Part shown: positions 35,339 through 44,768 of the stretch, piece after piece
How positions within the stretch are numbered: the first letter of the stretch is position 1
Layout of the letters: each line of letters opens with the position of its first letter
NCBI RefSeq assembly: GCF_001766835.1
Contig: NZ_LKEU01000027.1
Span: forward strand, 1-64,000
DNA: 64,000 nt
Source of the DNA: Acetobacterium wieringae
GTDB lineage: Bacteria > Bacillota > Clostridia > Eubacteriales > Eubacteriaceae
Direction: 5' to 3'
The notes under the pieces: generated by a model
The model's database searches: none
The model's input: the letters and a program-made list of their open reading frames with translations, nothing else
What the model was told of the DNA's origin: nothing
Position numbers and translations under genes: made by a program

Positions 35339-35845
35339 TTGAAAACAACTCTACGCAAATGGAAAATGACAGATGCGGAGCCACTTTCAGAGATGCTAAA
35401 CAACCCGAAAATTCTGGCGAATCTACGGGACGGCTTACCCTATCCCTATACCATTGACGATGCAAAAGGATATATAAAGGCCATGCTGGATGCCGATCAG
35501 GATCAAATCTTTGCTTATGCCGTTACCGATGGCAATCGGATCATAGGCAGCATTGGGGTGTTTCGCAAAGAAAACATCCATTTTCGAACTGCCGAGCTGG
35601 GTTATTATATTGCCGAGTCCGACTGGGGTCAGGGACATGGAACCCGGGCGGTTAAACAGATCTGTGAACTGATTTTTGAAACAACCGATATCATCCGGAT
35701 TTTTGCGGAACCGTTTGTTAGAAATCTGGGATCATGCCGCATTCTTGAAAAAGCTGGCTTTCAGGTGGAGGGAATCCTCAGAAAGAATGCTGTCAAAAAT
35801 GGTCAGATAGAGGATATGAAACTCTATGCCTTAATTCGGGAATAA
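35339..35845 (+). CDS. GNAT acetyltransferase (RimJ/RimL type)
   Basis: 168 residues. The acetyl-CoA binding motif lies in GYYIAESDWGQGHGTRAV, followed by FAEPFVRNLGSCRILEKAGFQVEG, characteristic of RimJ/RimL-like N-acetyltransferases acting on protein N-termini or small amines. The TTG start directly follows the DUF3795 stop, with GAGGAGG inside that gene's end. The AraC gene begins ten bases downstream, so the three may be one operon. Confidence 0.88.
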   Translation: MKTTLRKWKMTDAEPLSEMLNNPKILANLRDGLPYPYTIDDAKGYIKAMLDADQDQIFAYAVTDGNRIIGSIGVFRKENIHFRTAELGYYIAESDWGQGHGTRAVKQICELIFETTDIIRIFAEPFVRNLGSCRILEKAGFQVEGILRKNAVKNGQIEDMKLYALIRE

Positions 35846-35855
35846 CAACAAAACA

Positions 35856-36689
35856 ATGCTAAGAAATGAATGCGTCAGCAAGGCCATTGATTTTATTATT
35901 GATAACCTCAATGAAGAAATCACCATCGCTGATGTGGCGGATTATTGTCATCTGTCCAAGTATTATTTATGCCGGATTTTCAAAGCCGAAACTGGTGAAG
36001 GGGTCTATGCCTTTATCAAGCGTTTAAAAATGGAACAAAGCGCTATTGAAATGAAGCTCGGCAAAGATAAATCAATTACCACTATCGGAAGCAGTTATGG
36101 CTACAGTTCGTCAAACTACAGCTCCGCATTTAAAAAGCACCATCATCGTTCCCCGGCAGAATTTCGCAAAACCGTGAATACCAGCAATGCCCCTCACCCC
36201 TATCGTCCCGATCAGCTGGCACGATTTCAGGCCTTTGAAGGGTATGATCAGAAGATTGAGATCCGGCAACTAGCCGAATTCCGGGTGCTTTATGAGCGGT
36301 ATCTGGGAAATTACCTTGATCTGGGCGCCCAGTGGAAAGTTTTTACGGCCAAACATCATGAAGAGATTCATGCCGATACCCTCCTCATTGAACGCTACTA
36401 TGATGATCCGGCCATTACCCGGGTCGGCCAATGTTTATACGATTTGTGTATGACTATCGATGCCAACGGTGAGTGTTCCAACAGCACGATGATCGGCGCT
36501 GGAAAATTTGCGGTTTACCGCTTTGATGGGCTGATCAAGGATATCTATGAAACCCTTCAGGGCATTTATAATATCTGGCTGCCAGACAGCGGTTATGAAA
36601 TGGATGAACGCTATGGTCTTAATATTTATCGTCAAATTGACCGAGCGCACAGCCAGGTGATCATGGATTTATGCATTCCCGTTAAATAG
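35856..36689 (+). CDS. AraC-family regulator with GyrI-like effector domain
   Basis: 277 residues. The N-terminal double HTH (AIDFIIDNLNEEITIADVADYCHLSKYYLCRIFKAETGEG, then SITTIGSSYGYSSSNYSSAFKKHHHRSPAEFR) is joined to a C-terminal GyrI-like/SHS2 small-molecule domain (EIRQLAEFRVLYERYLGNY, then VTYDLCM-like strands and a final IYRQIDRAHSQVIMDLCIPVK). MarA/Rob-type regulators with this layout sense drugs. It probably belongs with the GNAT gene. Confidence 0.87.
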   Translation: MLRNECVSKAIDFIIDNLNEEITIADVADYCHLSKYYLCRIFKAETGEGVYAFIKRLKMEQSAIEMKLGKDKSITTIGSSYGYSSSNYSSAFKKHHHRSPAEFRKTVNTSNAPHPYRPDQLARFQAFEGYDQKIEIRQLAEFRVLYERYLGNYLDLGAQWKVFTAKHHEEIHADTLLIERYYDDPAITRVGQCLYDLCMTIDANGECSNSTMIGAGKFAVYRFDGLIKDIYETLQGIYNIWLPDSGYEMDERYGLNIYRQIDRAHSQVIMDLCIPVK

Positions 36690-36854
36690 CGCAAGAATTC
36701 AGAAGTAAGAAGACAGACGTTCTTTTATAATGATAAGTGTCAAGAGACAGGGGTCGATTTGAAAGAGGTTTGTTTTTTTTATTGGAAAATAAACAAATAA
36801 CGGCCTGCTTCAAAAAGCCAAACGGATGATAAAACAAAAACGGAGGATGTTAAA

Positions 36855-37394
36855 ATGTTTGATATCAGAAAAATTCAGGAACAGGTTATTTTTCAGGCGG
36901 TCAAAGATCAAAGCAACGAGGCGGTTGCTAAAGCAATCGTAGTTGGTTCGGATGAATCGGAGAATAACCCGAGCTGGGTTAAAGCGACAATGAAACGGCT
37001 GGAAAAGCAGTTTGATCGCGACACGGTTGTGCAGATTCGCAGAAATTGCCAGTGTGGTTACGGCATGGATGAGCGCTTGGCGCTGCTCAACGAACTGCTC
37101 GCCGAATCAGCGAGTCTGGAAGAATTCGGTAGTCAGGCCAAAGCCAATGCGGCGGGGCTTTATAGTGATAATGGGGAGCTCTATCTCCAGTTTCTATTTT
37201 GCCCCTGCCCGATGTTGGAAGGGGTTGACCGGCTGGAGACGGATACCTGGTGTCAATGCACCACCGGTTACAGCCAGGTTCTTTTTGAAAAAGCATTCCA
37301 GTGTCAGGTCGAGGTGGAGCTTCTGAAAAGCATCAAAATGGGTGATAACAACTGTCTGATGAAAATTATTCCCGAAAAAGATATCTGGAAGTAA
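36855..37394 (+). CDS. Cysteine-motif protein, possibly DUF6144-like
   Basis: 179 residues. Conserved-looking cysteine motifs are RRNCQCGYGMDER (near 60), FLFCPCPML (near 117) and WCQCTTGYSQ (near 135), suggesting a metal- or ligand-binding protein. I associate this pattern with DUF6144, without certainty. CGGAGG precedes ATG 36855. It stands alone and ends before a terminator. Confidence 0.6.
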   Translation: MFDIRKIQEQVIFQAVKDQSNEAVAKAIVVGSDESENNPSWVKATMKRLEKQFDRDTVVQIRRNCQCGYGMDERLALLNELLAESASLEEFGSQAKANAAGLYSDNGELYLQFLFCPCPMLEGVDRLETDTWCQCTTGYSQVLFEKAFQCQVEVELLKSIKMGDNNCLMKIIPEKDIWK

Positions 37395-37444
37395 AGATAT
37401 TGTCAGGAGAAATTCTAAAGAGCATAACCAAAGTTTAGGCCTAA

Positions 37445-37487
37445 GCCGATGTTGCAGATAAAAATGCTGCATCGGCGTTTGTCTTTT
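37445..37487 (+). terminator. Probable terminator
   Basis: GCCGATGTTGCAG pairs with CTGCATCGGC (one-base bulge), followed by a T-rich tract (GTTTGTCTTTTT). It lies between two convergent genes. Confidence 0.6.
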
Positions 37488-37516
37488 TGGGGTAGTGGAC
37501 GTAAAAGGAAACAAGC

Positions 37517-37933
37517 TTAATGTGATTGAGAAAAGGCATCAACACGATTATAGGTATTATTAAAGATAAACAAAGCGTGGGCATCAACATCATAACTGAT
37601 CATGCCAAGGTTATCCAGCGTGCCAATGAATTGATCACTTTCAAAGCGCTGTCCATGAGTGAAGACAAGTAGCCCCGAGACATCTTCGTACGTATAAACA
37701 ACCTTCACCCATTTCCCGAGGGTGCGGTTTTCAATAATAACCTGATGATCTGCTGTAAACTCATAGGTTTCATAGTAGCCGTTATCGCCCAACAATTCCC
37801 ATTTGCCGACGAGCTGATCCGGGTCGTCAGTAAGCACTGGTGGTTTATTTTCGGCAGCCGGTTTGACAGAACAGCCACATAAAACAGCAAATAGAAACAG
37901 TAGTAATCCGGTAATCCAAACGTTTCTTGTCAT
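37517..37933 (-). CDS. Small predicted lipoprotein
   Basis: 138 residues. The signal peptide ends in a lipobox (LFAVLCGC), so the mature protein would be lipid-anchored at the outer face of the membrane. The rest reads like a short beta-sheet domain (LVGKWELLGDNGYYETYEFTADHQVII; KVVYTYEDVSGLLVF), as in DUF5640/lipocalin-like proteins. Function unknown. Confidence 0.75.
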   Translation of the reverse strand: MTRNVWITGLLLFLFAVLCGCSVKPAAENKPPVLTDDPDQLVGKWELLGDNGYYETYEFTADHQVIIENRTLGKWVKVVYTYEDVSGLLVFTHGQRFESDQFIGTLDNLGMISYDVDAHALFIFNNTYNRVDAFSQSH

Positions 37934-38241
37934 CTTTATCCCCTTAGCACAATAAAATTTGAAATGACTAAAGTATAAAGGTTTGAGAACCCGGATTCAA
38001 GTTATTTATAAAACACCATGGGTTATATTTTGAGTTGTTTTAAAACGGTGTTAGTTTTTGGCAATTTTTTCATATCGAAAGACTGAGGTAGTCTTTTATT
38101 TCTGCAATAGTTCTTTTCATCGAGTCAAACCTCTGATAAAATACCAGTAAATAACGGAAGTTTTCTGAAATAGCATTACAAAAAAAACTCAGAAATAAAA
38201 AGTTAAAATCAGAAGAATATTCGTATATGAGGGCAGTGTTA
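37934..38241. other. Intergenic region
   Basis: AT-rich, no gene seen. A small hairpin, AAAGACT-gaggt-AGTCTTT followed by TTATTT (38078-38101), might be a weak terminator. Confidence 0.4.
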
Positions 38242-38271
38242 TTGACAGCGTAAAAATCTAGCGATTTATAA
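38242..38271 (+). promoter_or_regulatory. Promoter of the solute-binding protein / GGDEF-EAL pair
   Basis: TTGACA (38242-38247), with TTTATA/TTATAA around 38265-38271 at 17-18 bases spacing, about 25 bases before ATG 38294. Confidence 0.6.
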
Positions 38272-38293
38272 ATTAAAGGAGTAACAGAAGTAA

Positions 38294-39754
38294 ATGAAAA
38301 GAAAAATTAAATTGGTTTGTTTGGTTATAAGTGTGTTGATCACACTGACAGCCTGCTCAACCGGGGAAAAAACAGCGCTCGATCCTAAAAATCCGGTTTC
38401 GATTACCCTGTGGCATTATTATGTGGGAGATAATAAGATTGCCCTGGAAAAAGCGGTGGATGCGTTTAACACCAGTGTGGGTTCCGAAAAAGGGGTGGTG
38501 GTTAATGCGGTGGCCAAAGGCAGTGTGATGGAACTCGAAAAAGCAGTTACTGATGCCGCCAATGGCGTGATCAATGCCGAAGCCATGCCGGATTTGTTCT
38601 CCTGTTATCCTGATAAGGCGTTAGAAATAGACGCGTTGGGAAAATTGTGTGATTTAAACGATTACTTTTCTGAAGCCGAAAAGGGGCTGTATGTGGAAGA
38701 ATTTTTAAACAGTGGCCAATTTGATGGCGAGCGGCTGCTGATTCTGCCGATTGTCAAAAGTACCGAACTGCTCTATGTTAATGCAACTGCCTGGAATGAA
38801 TTTGCCGCAGAAAGTGGTCTGGACGCCAGTAAGCTTGGCACCTGGGAAGGGGTTTATGCAGCGGCTCAGAGCTATTATAAGTGGACAGATGCTCAGACCC
38901 CCGAAACAGTCGGAGATGGCAAAAGCTTGATGGGCGTTGATTCGGTGGCAAATTATATCATCATCGGCAACAAGCAATTGGGGGTTGAAGTCATCGATGG
39001 CAAAAATCAGCAGGTCGTGTTAAACCGGGAAGTGATGAAAAAGATCTTTGATACCTATTACGGCGGTATGAGCCTGGGTTACTTCAACGCGGTCGGCAAA
39101 TTCCGGTCAGATGATATTAAAGCCGGGGATCTGGTAGCCTACGTTGGTTCATCATCGGGTGCTGCCTATTTCCCAACCTGGATCGAAAAAGACAATACAC
39201 AGCAACCCATCGATTTTCTGGCGCTGTCCTACCCAGTCTTTACCGGTGGTAGCCCCGACGCAATCCAGCAGGGGGCAGGGATGAGTGTGACCAACTCGAC
39301 CCCAGCTAAGCAGGAAGGGGCGGCCGTTTTTCTAAAATGGTTTACTGCAGAAGCGCAGAATATTGATTTTGCCATGACTACCGGGTACCTGCCAGTGCAA
39401 GCTGGCGCTTACGAGAATGAAGCCTTTAAAACATCGCTGGAGACTTTAAGTGCTGGAACAGCGGCTGATCAAAATATTGCAAAAGTCTATGAGATCGCTC
39501 TGGATCAGATCATGGCACGGGAAACCTATGCGTCACTTCCTTTTAAAGGCAGTTATGAGGTGCGAACGACGCTGGAAAAATCATTGACGGCAATGGGTGA
39601 AGCTGGCCGTCAAAATGCTGTGGTATTAAAGGAACAGGGCATGTCAGAAGCGGAAATACTGGCAGCGCTGGATCTTAATGCCCGGTTTGAAGAGTGGTTG
39701 ACCGTTATTCGCAGCCAGCTTGATGAGTCCGGAATAGCCTATGTTGAAAAATAA
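38294..39754 (+). CDS. Extracellular solute-binding lipoprotein (family 1)
   Basis: 486 residues. The signal peptide ends LITLTAC (lipobox), then the family-1 binding-protein fold: VSITLWHYYVGDNKIALEKAVDAFN, MPDLFSCYPDKA, LLILPIVKSTELLYVN, and a C-terminal helical part. Family 1 normally binds sugars for ABC import, but no permease or ATPase is adjacent. The next gene, 35 bases on, is a membrane GGDEF-EAL protein with an extracellular Cache-like domain, so this lipoprotein may be its ligand-binding partner (inference). Confidence 0.87.
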   Translation: MKRKIKLVCLVISVLITLTACSTGEKTALDPKNPVSITLWHYYVGDNKIALEKAVDAFNTSVGSEKGVVVNAVAKGSVMELEKAVTDAANGVINAEAMPDLFSCYPDKALEIDALGKLCDLNDYFSEAEKGLYVEEFLNSGQFDGERLLILPIVKSTELLYVNATAWNEFAAESGLDASKLGTWEGVYAAAQSYYKWTDAQTPETVGDGKSLMGVDSVANYIIIGNKQLGVEVIDGKNQQVVLNREVMKKIFDTYYGGMSLGYFNAVGKFRSDDIKAGDLVAYVGSSSGAAYFPTWIEKDNTQQPIDFLALSYPVFTGGSPDAIQQGAGMSVTNSTPAKQEGAAVFLKWFTAEAQNIDFAMTTGYLPVQAGAYENEAFKTSLETLSAGTAADQNIAKVYEIALDQIMARETYASLPFKGSYEVRTTLEKSLTAMGEAGRQNAVVLKEQGMSEAEILAALDLNARFEEWLTVIRSQLDESGIAYVEK

Positions 39755-39789
39755 TCAAGCTTAATAAAACAGTTGATAAGGAAACGTAC

Positions 39790-42750
39790 ATGAAAAAGAC
39801 CTGGACCCTTCGAAGACAGTTAAATATATTATTAGCGCTGATTGTCACCTTTCAAAGCCTGGCCTTACTATCGGCGCTGTGGGTATCTCAGGTTTTTTTC
39901 ATTCTGGATGCTGAAGCGGTACGATTGCTGAATAATACCACCGAAACCCGGAAGAAAACATTTGATGCATCGGTGGGTCAGACGATTGCCAATGTCACCG
40001 GCGAGACCGAACAACTCAATGCCGCCTTAATTTTGTTAGCTCAGCAGCAGGGCAGTACTCCTGCTGATTTGTATCTCAATGATTTGGCATATAATGAAAC
40101 GGCTTTGCTGGCAAGTCAGTCACTGGTAACAATCCTGAAAGAAAACCAGGTGACCGGGGCCTTCTTTGTTTTGAATGGTTCAAATTCGAATAAAGACGAT
40201 TCAGCGGCGCATTCGGCGGTATATATTCGCAACAGCACTCCGGATAATGGTGCGACGTCTAACTATTTACTGGAAATTGGCCCAATTGCGGTATCCAAAC
40301 AATACACCATGGCTACCAGCATCCGCTGGAATCTGGATCTGCGTCGGGAAAATTCAGCCGGAGTCTTCGATTTTTATGAGAAACCAATCTGGGCCAGCAG
40401 TCAGTTTAAAAATGCTGAAATGGAGCGGTATGGTTATTGGGCGCCGCCCCGGGATCTGCTAAAAGACAATCAGCAGGTTGTTACCTATACCTTGCCACTT
40501 CTGGATGAAGATGGGAATGGTTATGGAGTGATGGGAATCGAAATTGATATGCCTTATTTTAGCCAGCATTATCTGCCGGATTCCGACCTCCTTTATCACA
40601 ACAGTTTTTATGTGATCACCCAAATGATCGATCAGACCCTGAATCTGGACTGGTTTATTCCCAGTGGGGTTTTGGCAGAAACCTATTTAAAAAGTGGCGA
40701 GCAATTGAAGCTTACAAAAGGACAGGATAAGGGGATTTTTGAAACCCGGCTGGGGGCACTGGGGACAATGGTTGCTTCCGTTCAGAAACTGAAAGTATAT
40801 AGTGATAATTCTCCTTTTGCCGATCAGAACTGGACCCTGGCCTGTCTGGTGCCGAAAGATGTTTTGCGGGAAAATTCGGTATCCGTGCGGGAGAAGCTGA
40901 TTTACAGCATTTTGCTGACCACCGTCCTGGCTTTTGGGGCCGTTTTTGTACTGGTTTACTTTTTTACCCGGAAGATCTCGCGGTTGTCAAAATACGTCCG
41001 GGAACTGTCGCCCTACGATGAGATTTATTTCAAACCCACGGGAATGCGGGAGGTTGATGACCTGACGACAGCCGTGCAATTGTTAAACCAGCGCTTGATG
41101 AATGTCTCTAAAACCACCTCTAAAATACTGGAATTGAGTTTGTTGCCGATTGGCGGTTACGAAGTGCTGGAAAACAACCAGGTGATCCTCACCGATTTTG
41201 TCTATTGGCTGCTCCATCTGGATCCCGGTAGTGTGGTATCTCAGGATGACTGGTCCCGCTACTATCAGCAGGTGACCAAAAAACCGGTGGCAGGGCAGGA
41301 AAATATCTATGAGTATTACGATGCCTATACCGAAAAACAGATGTGGCTGCGGATTCTCGAAGCTAAGTCGCCCAATGGGCTGGTCGGGGTGATCCAGGAT
41401 GTCACCGACGACATTGAAGAAAAACGACGGTTAACCAATGAGCTGGATTATGATGCATTGACAGGGTTATTTAGCAACACCGCCTTGAAACGGGAAGCGA
41501 CGAGGAGAATAGCAGAAAAACCCAATGAAATTGGGGCGATGATTTTTATTGATCTGGACAATCTCAAATATATTAACGACACCTTTGGCCATGATGTAGG
41601 GGATCGTCTGATTATCCGGGCCAGTGAAATTTTCCGCTATTTTGAACAGTATGACGGCATTATTTCCCGGATTTCCGGTGATGAGTTTGCCATTTACCTC
41701 CATGATTGCGGCAATCAGGACGAGCTCCGTCAGATAATTCAAAACCTTTATCCTTACGGGAAGTCTTTTTTATTGAACACACCGGATGGTAATGAGAATC
41801 AGATTCGTTTTTCGGCGGGGGTGGCCTGGTATCCACAGGATGCCAGCAACGTTCTGGATTTACTGAAACGGTCGGATTTTGCCATGTATGAGGCCAAACA
41901 CAAGGAAAAAGGTCGTTTGTTTGAATTCAATCGGGAGTATTATCAGCAGATGTCCTACCTGCTGGAAAACCGCGAGGCCATCAATCGCTTGCTTGATGAG
42001 CGGCGGATACGCTTTGCCTTTCAGCCCATCGTCGATTTAAAAAGTGGCGAAATTATGGGTTATGAGGCATTGATGCGGCCGCTGCTTGACAATTTCAAAA
42101 ATCCCAGGGAGATTCTGGCCGTAGCGGCGGCTCAGTCAAAACTGGCACAACTGGAACGAATGATCATATTGATGGCGTTTCAGACCCTTGACGAGCATAC
42201 CGAAGAACTTGAAGAACGCAAAATATTTATCAACAGCATTCCCAGCCAGCGTTTGAATGATGAAGATCACCTGTTTGTTGAAACGCAATATCGTCAACAT
42301 TTCAAACAGGTTGTCATCGAGATTACCGAGGAAGATAGCCGCAACATCGAGCTCTTATCTGAAAAAATACACTATATCAAAAACAATGGGATGGCGATTG
42401 CTCTGGATGATTTTGGTAGCGGTTATTCCAATGAGATCCGGATTTTATCGCTGTTGCCGGATATTATAAAGATTGATATGGAGATGATTCAGGGGATTAA
42501 CAACAATGCGGACAAACAGAATTTGGTTGCTAATCTGGTCAATTTTTGTCATAACAAGGGCGTCAAGGTGGTGGCCGAAGGTATTGAAGCCTCAAATGAT
42601 CTGGCCACGGTTATTGCGATGGGCATTGATTATGCTCAGGGGTTTTATCTGGGTCGGCCGACGTTTGAGTTTGCGATAATCGATCCGGAATTGCAAAATG
42701 AAATTCAGGCATTACAAAAGAAAGTCACCCAAAGTTTATTGGAAGAATGA
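39790..42750 (+). CDS. Membrane Cache-GGDEF-EAL c-di-GMP turnover protein
   Basis: 986 residues. TM1 (about 12-36), an extracellular region of about 330 residues of dCache type, TM2 (about 377-395), a PAS-like part, a GGDEF domain (from about 550) and an EAL domain (from about 730). The cyclase motif is SGDEF (RISGDEFAIY) with no RxxD inhibitory site before it. The phosphodiesterase keeps EALMR, EITEED, DDFGSGYSN, KIDMEMI and AEGIE, so c-di-GMP breakdown is likely; synthesis is possible. AAGGAA precedes ATG 39790. It is probably co-transcribed with the solute-binding lipoprotein. Confidence 0.92.
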   Translation: MKKTWTLRRQLNILLALIVTFQSLALLSALWVSQVFFILDAEAVRLLNNTTETRKKTFDASVGQTIANVTGETEQLNAALILLAQQQGSTPADLYLNDLAYNETALLASQSLVTILKENQVTGAFFVLNGSNSNKDDSAAHSAVYIRNSTPDNGATSNYLLEIGPIAVSKQYTMATSIRWNLDLRRENSAGVFDFYEKPIWASSQFKNAEMERYGYWAPPRDLLKDNQQVVTYTLPLLDEDGNGYGVMGIEIDMPYFSQHYLPDSDLLYHNSFYVITQMIDQTLNLDWFIPSGVLAETYLKSGEQLKLTKGQDKGIFETRLGALGTMVASVQKLKVYSDNSPFADQNWTLACLVPKDVLRENSVSVREKLIYSILLTTVLAFGAVFVLVYFFTRKISRLSKYVRELSPYDEIYFKPTGMREVDDLTTAVQLLNQRLMNVSKTTSKILELSLLPIGGYEVLENNQVILTDFVYWLLHLDPGSVVSQDDWSRYYQQVTKKPVAGQENIYEYYDAYTEKQMWLRILEAKSPNGLVGVIQDVTDDIEEKRRLTNELDYDALTGLFSNTALKREATRRIAEKPNEIGAMIFIDLDNLKYINDTFGHDVGDRLIIRASEIFRYFEQYDGIISRISGDEFAIYLHDCGNQDELRQIIQNLYPYGKSFLLNTPDGNENQIRFSAGVAWYPQDASNVLDLLKRSDFAMYEAKHKEKGRLFEFNREYYQQMSYLLENREAINRLLDERRIRFAFQPIVDLKSGEIMGYEALMRPLLDNFKNPREILAVAAAQSKLAQLERMIILMAFQTLDEHTEELEERKIFINSIPSQRLNDEDHLFVETQYRQHFKQVVIEITEEDSRNIELLSEKIHYIKNNGMAIALDDFGSGYSNEIRILSLLPDIIKIDMEMIQGINNNADKQNLVANLVNFCHNKGVKVVAEGIEASNDLATVIAMGIDYAQGFYLGRPTFEFAIIDPELQNEIQALQKKVTQSLLEE

Positions 42751-42782
42751 AACAATGATTAAAAAATGAAAGGGGCAAAAAA

Positions 42783-43265
42783 ATGAAAACCGCTGTTATT
42801 TATTATTCACTGGAAGGGAATATGGATTTTATCGCTCAGCAAATTGGAAAAAATGCGGAGGTTGATCTTCATCGACTGAAACCCCAGAAAGAGTATCCCA
42901 CCGGGAAGATCAGCAAGTATGTGGTTGGGGGGAAAGGCGCCAAATTTGGGGAGTGTCCGGAACTTATCAATCCGGCCATCGATCTGTCAAAGTATGAGAC
43001 GGTCATTATTGGCACGCCGATTTGGGCCGATACCCTGGCACCGCCACTGAATACTTTTTTCAGAGATTATGATATCACGGGAAAGAAGATTGTTCTGATC
43101 GCCACCCATCGTGGCGGTGGTGCAGACAAGTGTTTTGAGAAAATGAAGACCCATCTCGCCGGCAATCAAATTCTTGGCAATTTTGATTTTTTAGAACCCA
43201 AACAGCAGCAGGACAAAAATATTAATGAAAAATTAGCACAAATCAGCAAACTGATTGGCGCATAA
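42783..43265 (+). CDS. Flavodoxin-like protein
   Basis: 160 residues, flavodoxin fold. The FMN phosphate loop region is AVIYYSLEGNMDFIAQQI, where canonical flavodoxins read SxTGNT, and TVIIGTPIWADTLAPPLNTFF is the typical second loop. It probably transfers electrons or acts as an FMN-dependent reductase. AAAGGGG precedes ATG 42783, 32 bases after the GGDEF-EAL gene, but no functional link is evident. Confidence 0.85.
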   Translation: MKTAVIYYSLEGNMDFIAQQIGKNAEVDLHRLKPQKEYPTGKISKYVVGGKGAKFGECPELINPAIDLSKYETVIIGTPIWADTLAPPLNTFFRDYDITGKKIVLIATHRGGGADKCFEKMKTHLAGNQILGNFDFLEPKQQQDKNINEKLAQISKLIGA

Positions 43266-43266
43266 A

Positions 43267-43311
43267 ATAAAACTGCCTGACCCGACGTTTTGCGGATCAG
43301 GCAGTTTTATT
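43267..43311. terminator. Bidirectional terminator between flavodoxin and MFS
   Basis: AATAAAACTGCCTGA pairs with TCAGGCAGTTTTATT, flanked by A and T runs, serving both convergent genes. Confidence 0.88.
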
Positions 43312-43333
43312 CATTCAAAAGAATTTACAGCAA

Positions 43334-44563
43334 TCAGGCCTCTCTGATTTTACGAAGCAGTGGTGTTTTAGTCACGGCCAGCCATAATCCGCCGGAAAGC
43401 AAGCCCAGAATAATGTTGAGCCCGCCGATAACGGGAATCAAATGATCCATGTTAAAGGAAATGATAATCATCCCCAAGCTGCCCATGATGGTGGCAAAAG
43501 AACCCATCAGTGAAGAGGCTGAACCGGCATCCTCAGGCTGTTGATCCAGCATCAGGTAGGCACTGGGGGGACGGGAGCAACTACCGGCCAATGTAGCGGG
43601 AAATAAAGCCAGGGCAAAGATAAAGGGGTTGCTCTGACCGAACAGAATAATCGCCAGACCGCTTAAGATGGTAATGCCAAAACAGAGATTAATGATCGAA
43701 AAGCGCTTGAAATGGTTGGATAGTTTGATATAAATCAAGGGTCCCAACAGCATCGCCAGGGCGTTAAAGGCAAAAAAGTAACTGTAAACCTGGCTGCTGG
43801 TTCCAAAATCATTTTGATAAATATAAGAAGATGATGAAATAAAGGCCAATCCGGAGATGCTGGAAAGGGAAAAAATAATCAGCAGGGAAGTAAAACCCGG
43901 GTTTTTAAGAACGACCCCCAGTCGCCCCAAAGTATGGAGAATATTTCCGGATCCCCGATGTGCGATTGATTCCTGAAAAATGATGGAACCCAAGAGGATA
44001 ATGAGTCCCAGTAGAGCCTGGATGATAAAGACCCCCCGCCAGGAGGTGAAGGTCAGTAACAGAGCCCCGATAACTGGGGCAACAGCCGGGACAATAATGA
44101 CCATCGATTGAACCAAGGCCAGAGTTTTCTCTCGCTGTCGTTCATGGTAGACATCTTTGACAATGGCAGTGGCCACAGCACTGGCAGAACCGCCGCCGAT
44201 GGCCTGCAAAACCCGGAAAAAAATCAGCTGATAAATGCTGCCGGAAACAGCACAGAGTAGGCTGGCAATGGCATAGCCAGTGATTCCGACCAGTAGAATC
44301 GGGCGGCGGCCATATTTATCACTGAGCGGCCCCCAAACCAGAATACCGGCGCTAAAAAAGATAAAGAACAGAATCAGGGTCAGATTTGTCAGATATTCGG
44401 GAACATTGAAATAGGCAGTCATGGTCGGTAGCGCTGGCAGATATAGATCGGTAGATAGCGGGGCAAAAGCGCTTAGAAAAACCAGGAAGATCAATAAACC
44501 CCGATCACCCAGGTATTTTTGCCGGGAAACTATTTCTTTAGCGGCATTTTTTGGATTATTCAT
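43334..44563 (-). CDS. Bcr/CflA-family MFS multidrug exporter
   Basis: 409 residues, twelve helices. The Bcr/CflA opening (FLVFLSAFAPLSTDLYLPALPTM) and MFS motif A (GPLSDKYGRRPILLVG) are clear, and motif C-like AVAPVIGALLL is near residue 160. Members export bicyclomycin, chloramphenicol or cysteine. No regulator is directly attached; a TetR starts divergently 205 bases away but has its own obvious target downstream. Confidence 0.88.
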   Translation of the reverse strand: MNNPKNAAKEIVSRQKYLGDRGLLIFLVFLSAFAPLSTDLYLPALPTMTAYFNVPEYLTNLTLILFFIFFSAGILVWGPLSDKYGRRPILLVGITGYAIASLLCAVSGSIYQLIFFRVLQAIGGGSASAVATAIVKDVYHERQREKTLALVQSMVIIVPAVAPVIGALLLTFTSWRGVFIIQALLGLIILLGSIIFQESIAHRGSGNILHTLGRLGVVLKNPGFTSLLIIFSLSSISGLAFISSSSYIYQNDFGTSSQVYSYFFAFNALAMLLGPLIYIKLSNHFKRFSIINLCFGITILSGLAIILFGQSNPFIFALALFPATLAGSCSRPPSAYLMLDQQPEDAGSASSLMGSFATIMGSLGMIIISFNMDHLIPVIGGLNIILGLLSGGLWLAVTKTPLLRKIREA

Positions 44564-44702
44564 TTGCTTCTCACATTCATTTATATTTAGATATTAACTC
44601 TATTTAATATTATAATGGATAAATCAAATATTGCAAGGGAGGTAAGGGGATTAATTTATTAGATAAATGCCATGACGGCATTTCGGTGTGTTTTAAAAAT
44701 AC

Positions 44703-44755
44703 TTGACAACAGATAGTAATTGCTTTACGATACTAATATCGACTATCGGTCGGCA
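44703..44755 (+). promoter_or_regulatory. tetR promoter and downstream half-operator
   Basis: TTGACA (44703-44708), 17-base spacer, TACGAT (44726-44731). An imperfect dyad, AATATCGAC-TAT-CGGTCGG (44735-44753), follows and shares the ATCGAC/GGTCG half-sites with the perfect palindrome before the MFS gene (45427-45453). Confidence 0.75.
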
Positions 44756-44768
44756 AATGGGAGGTTCA

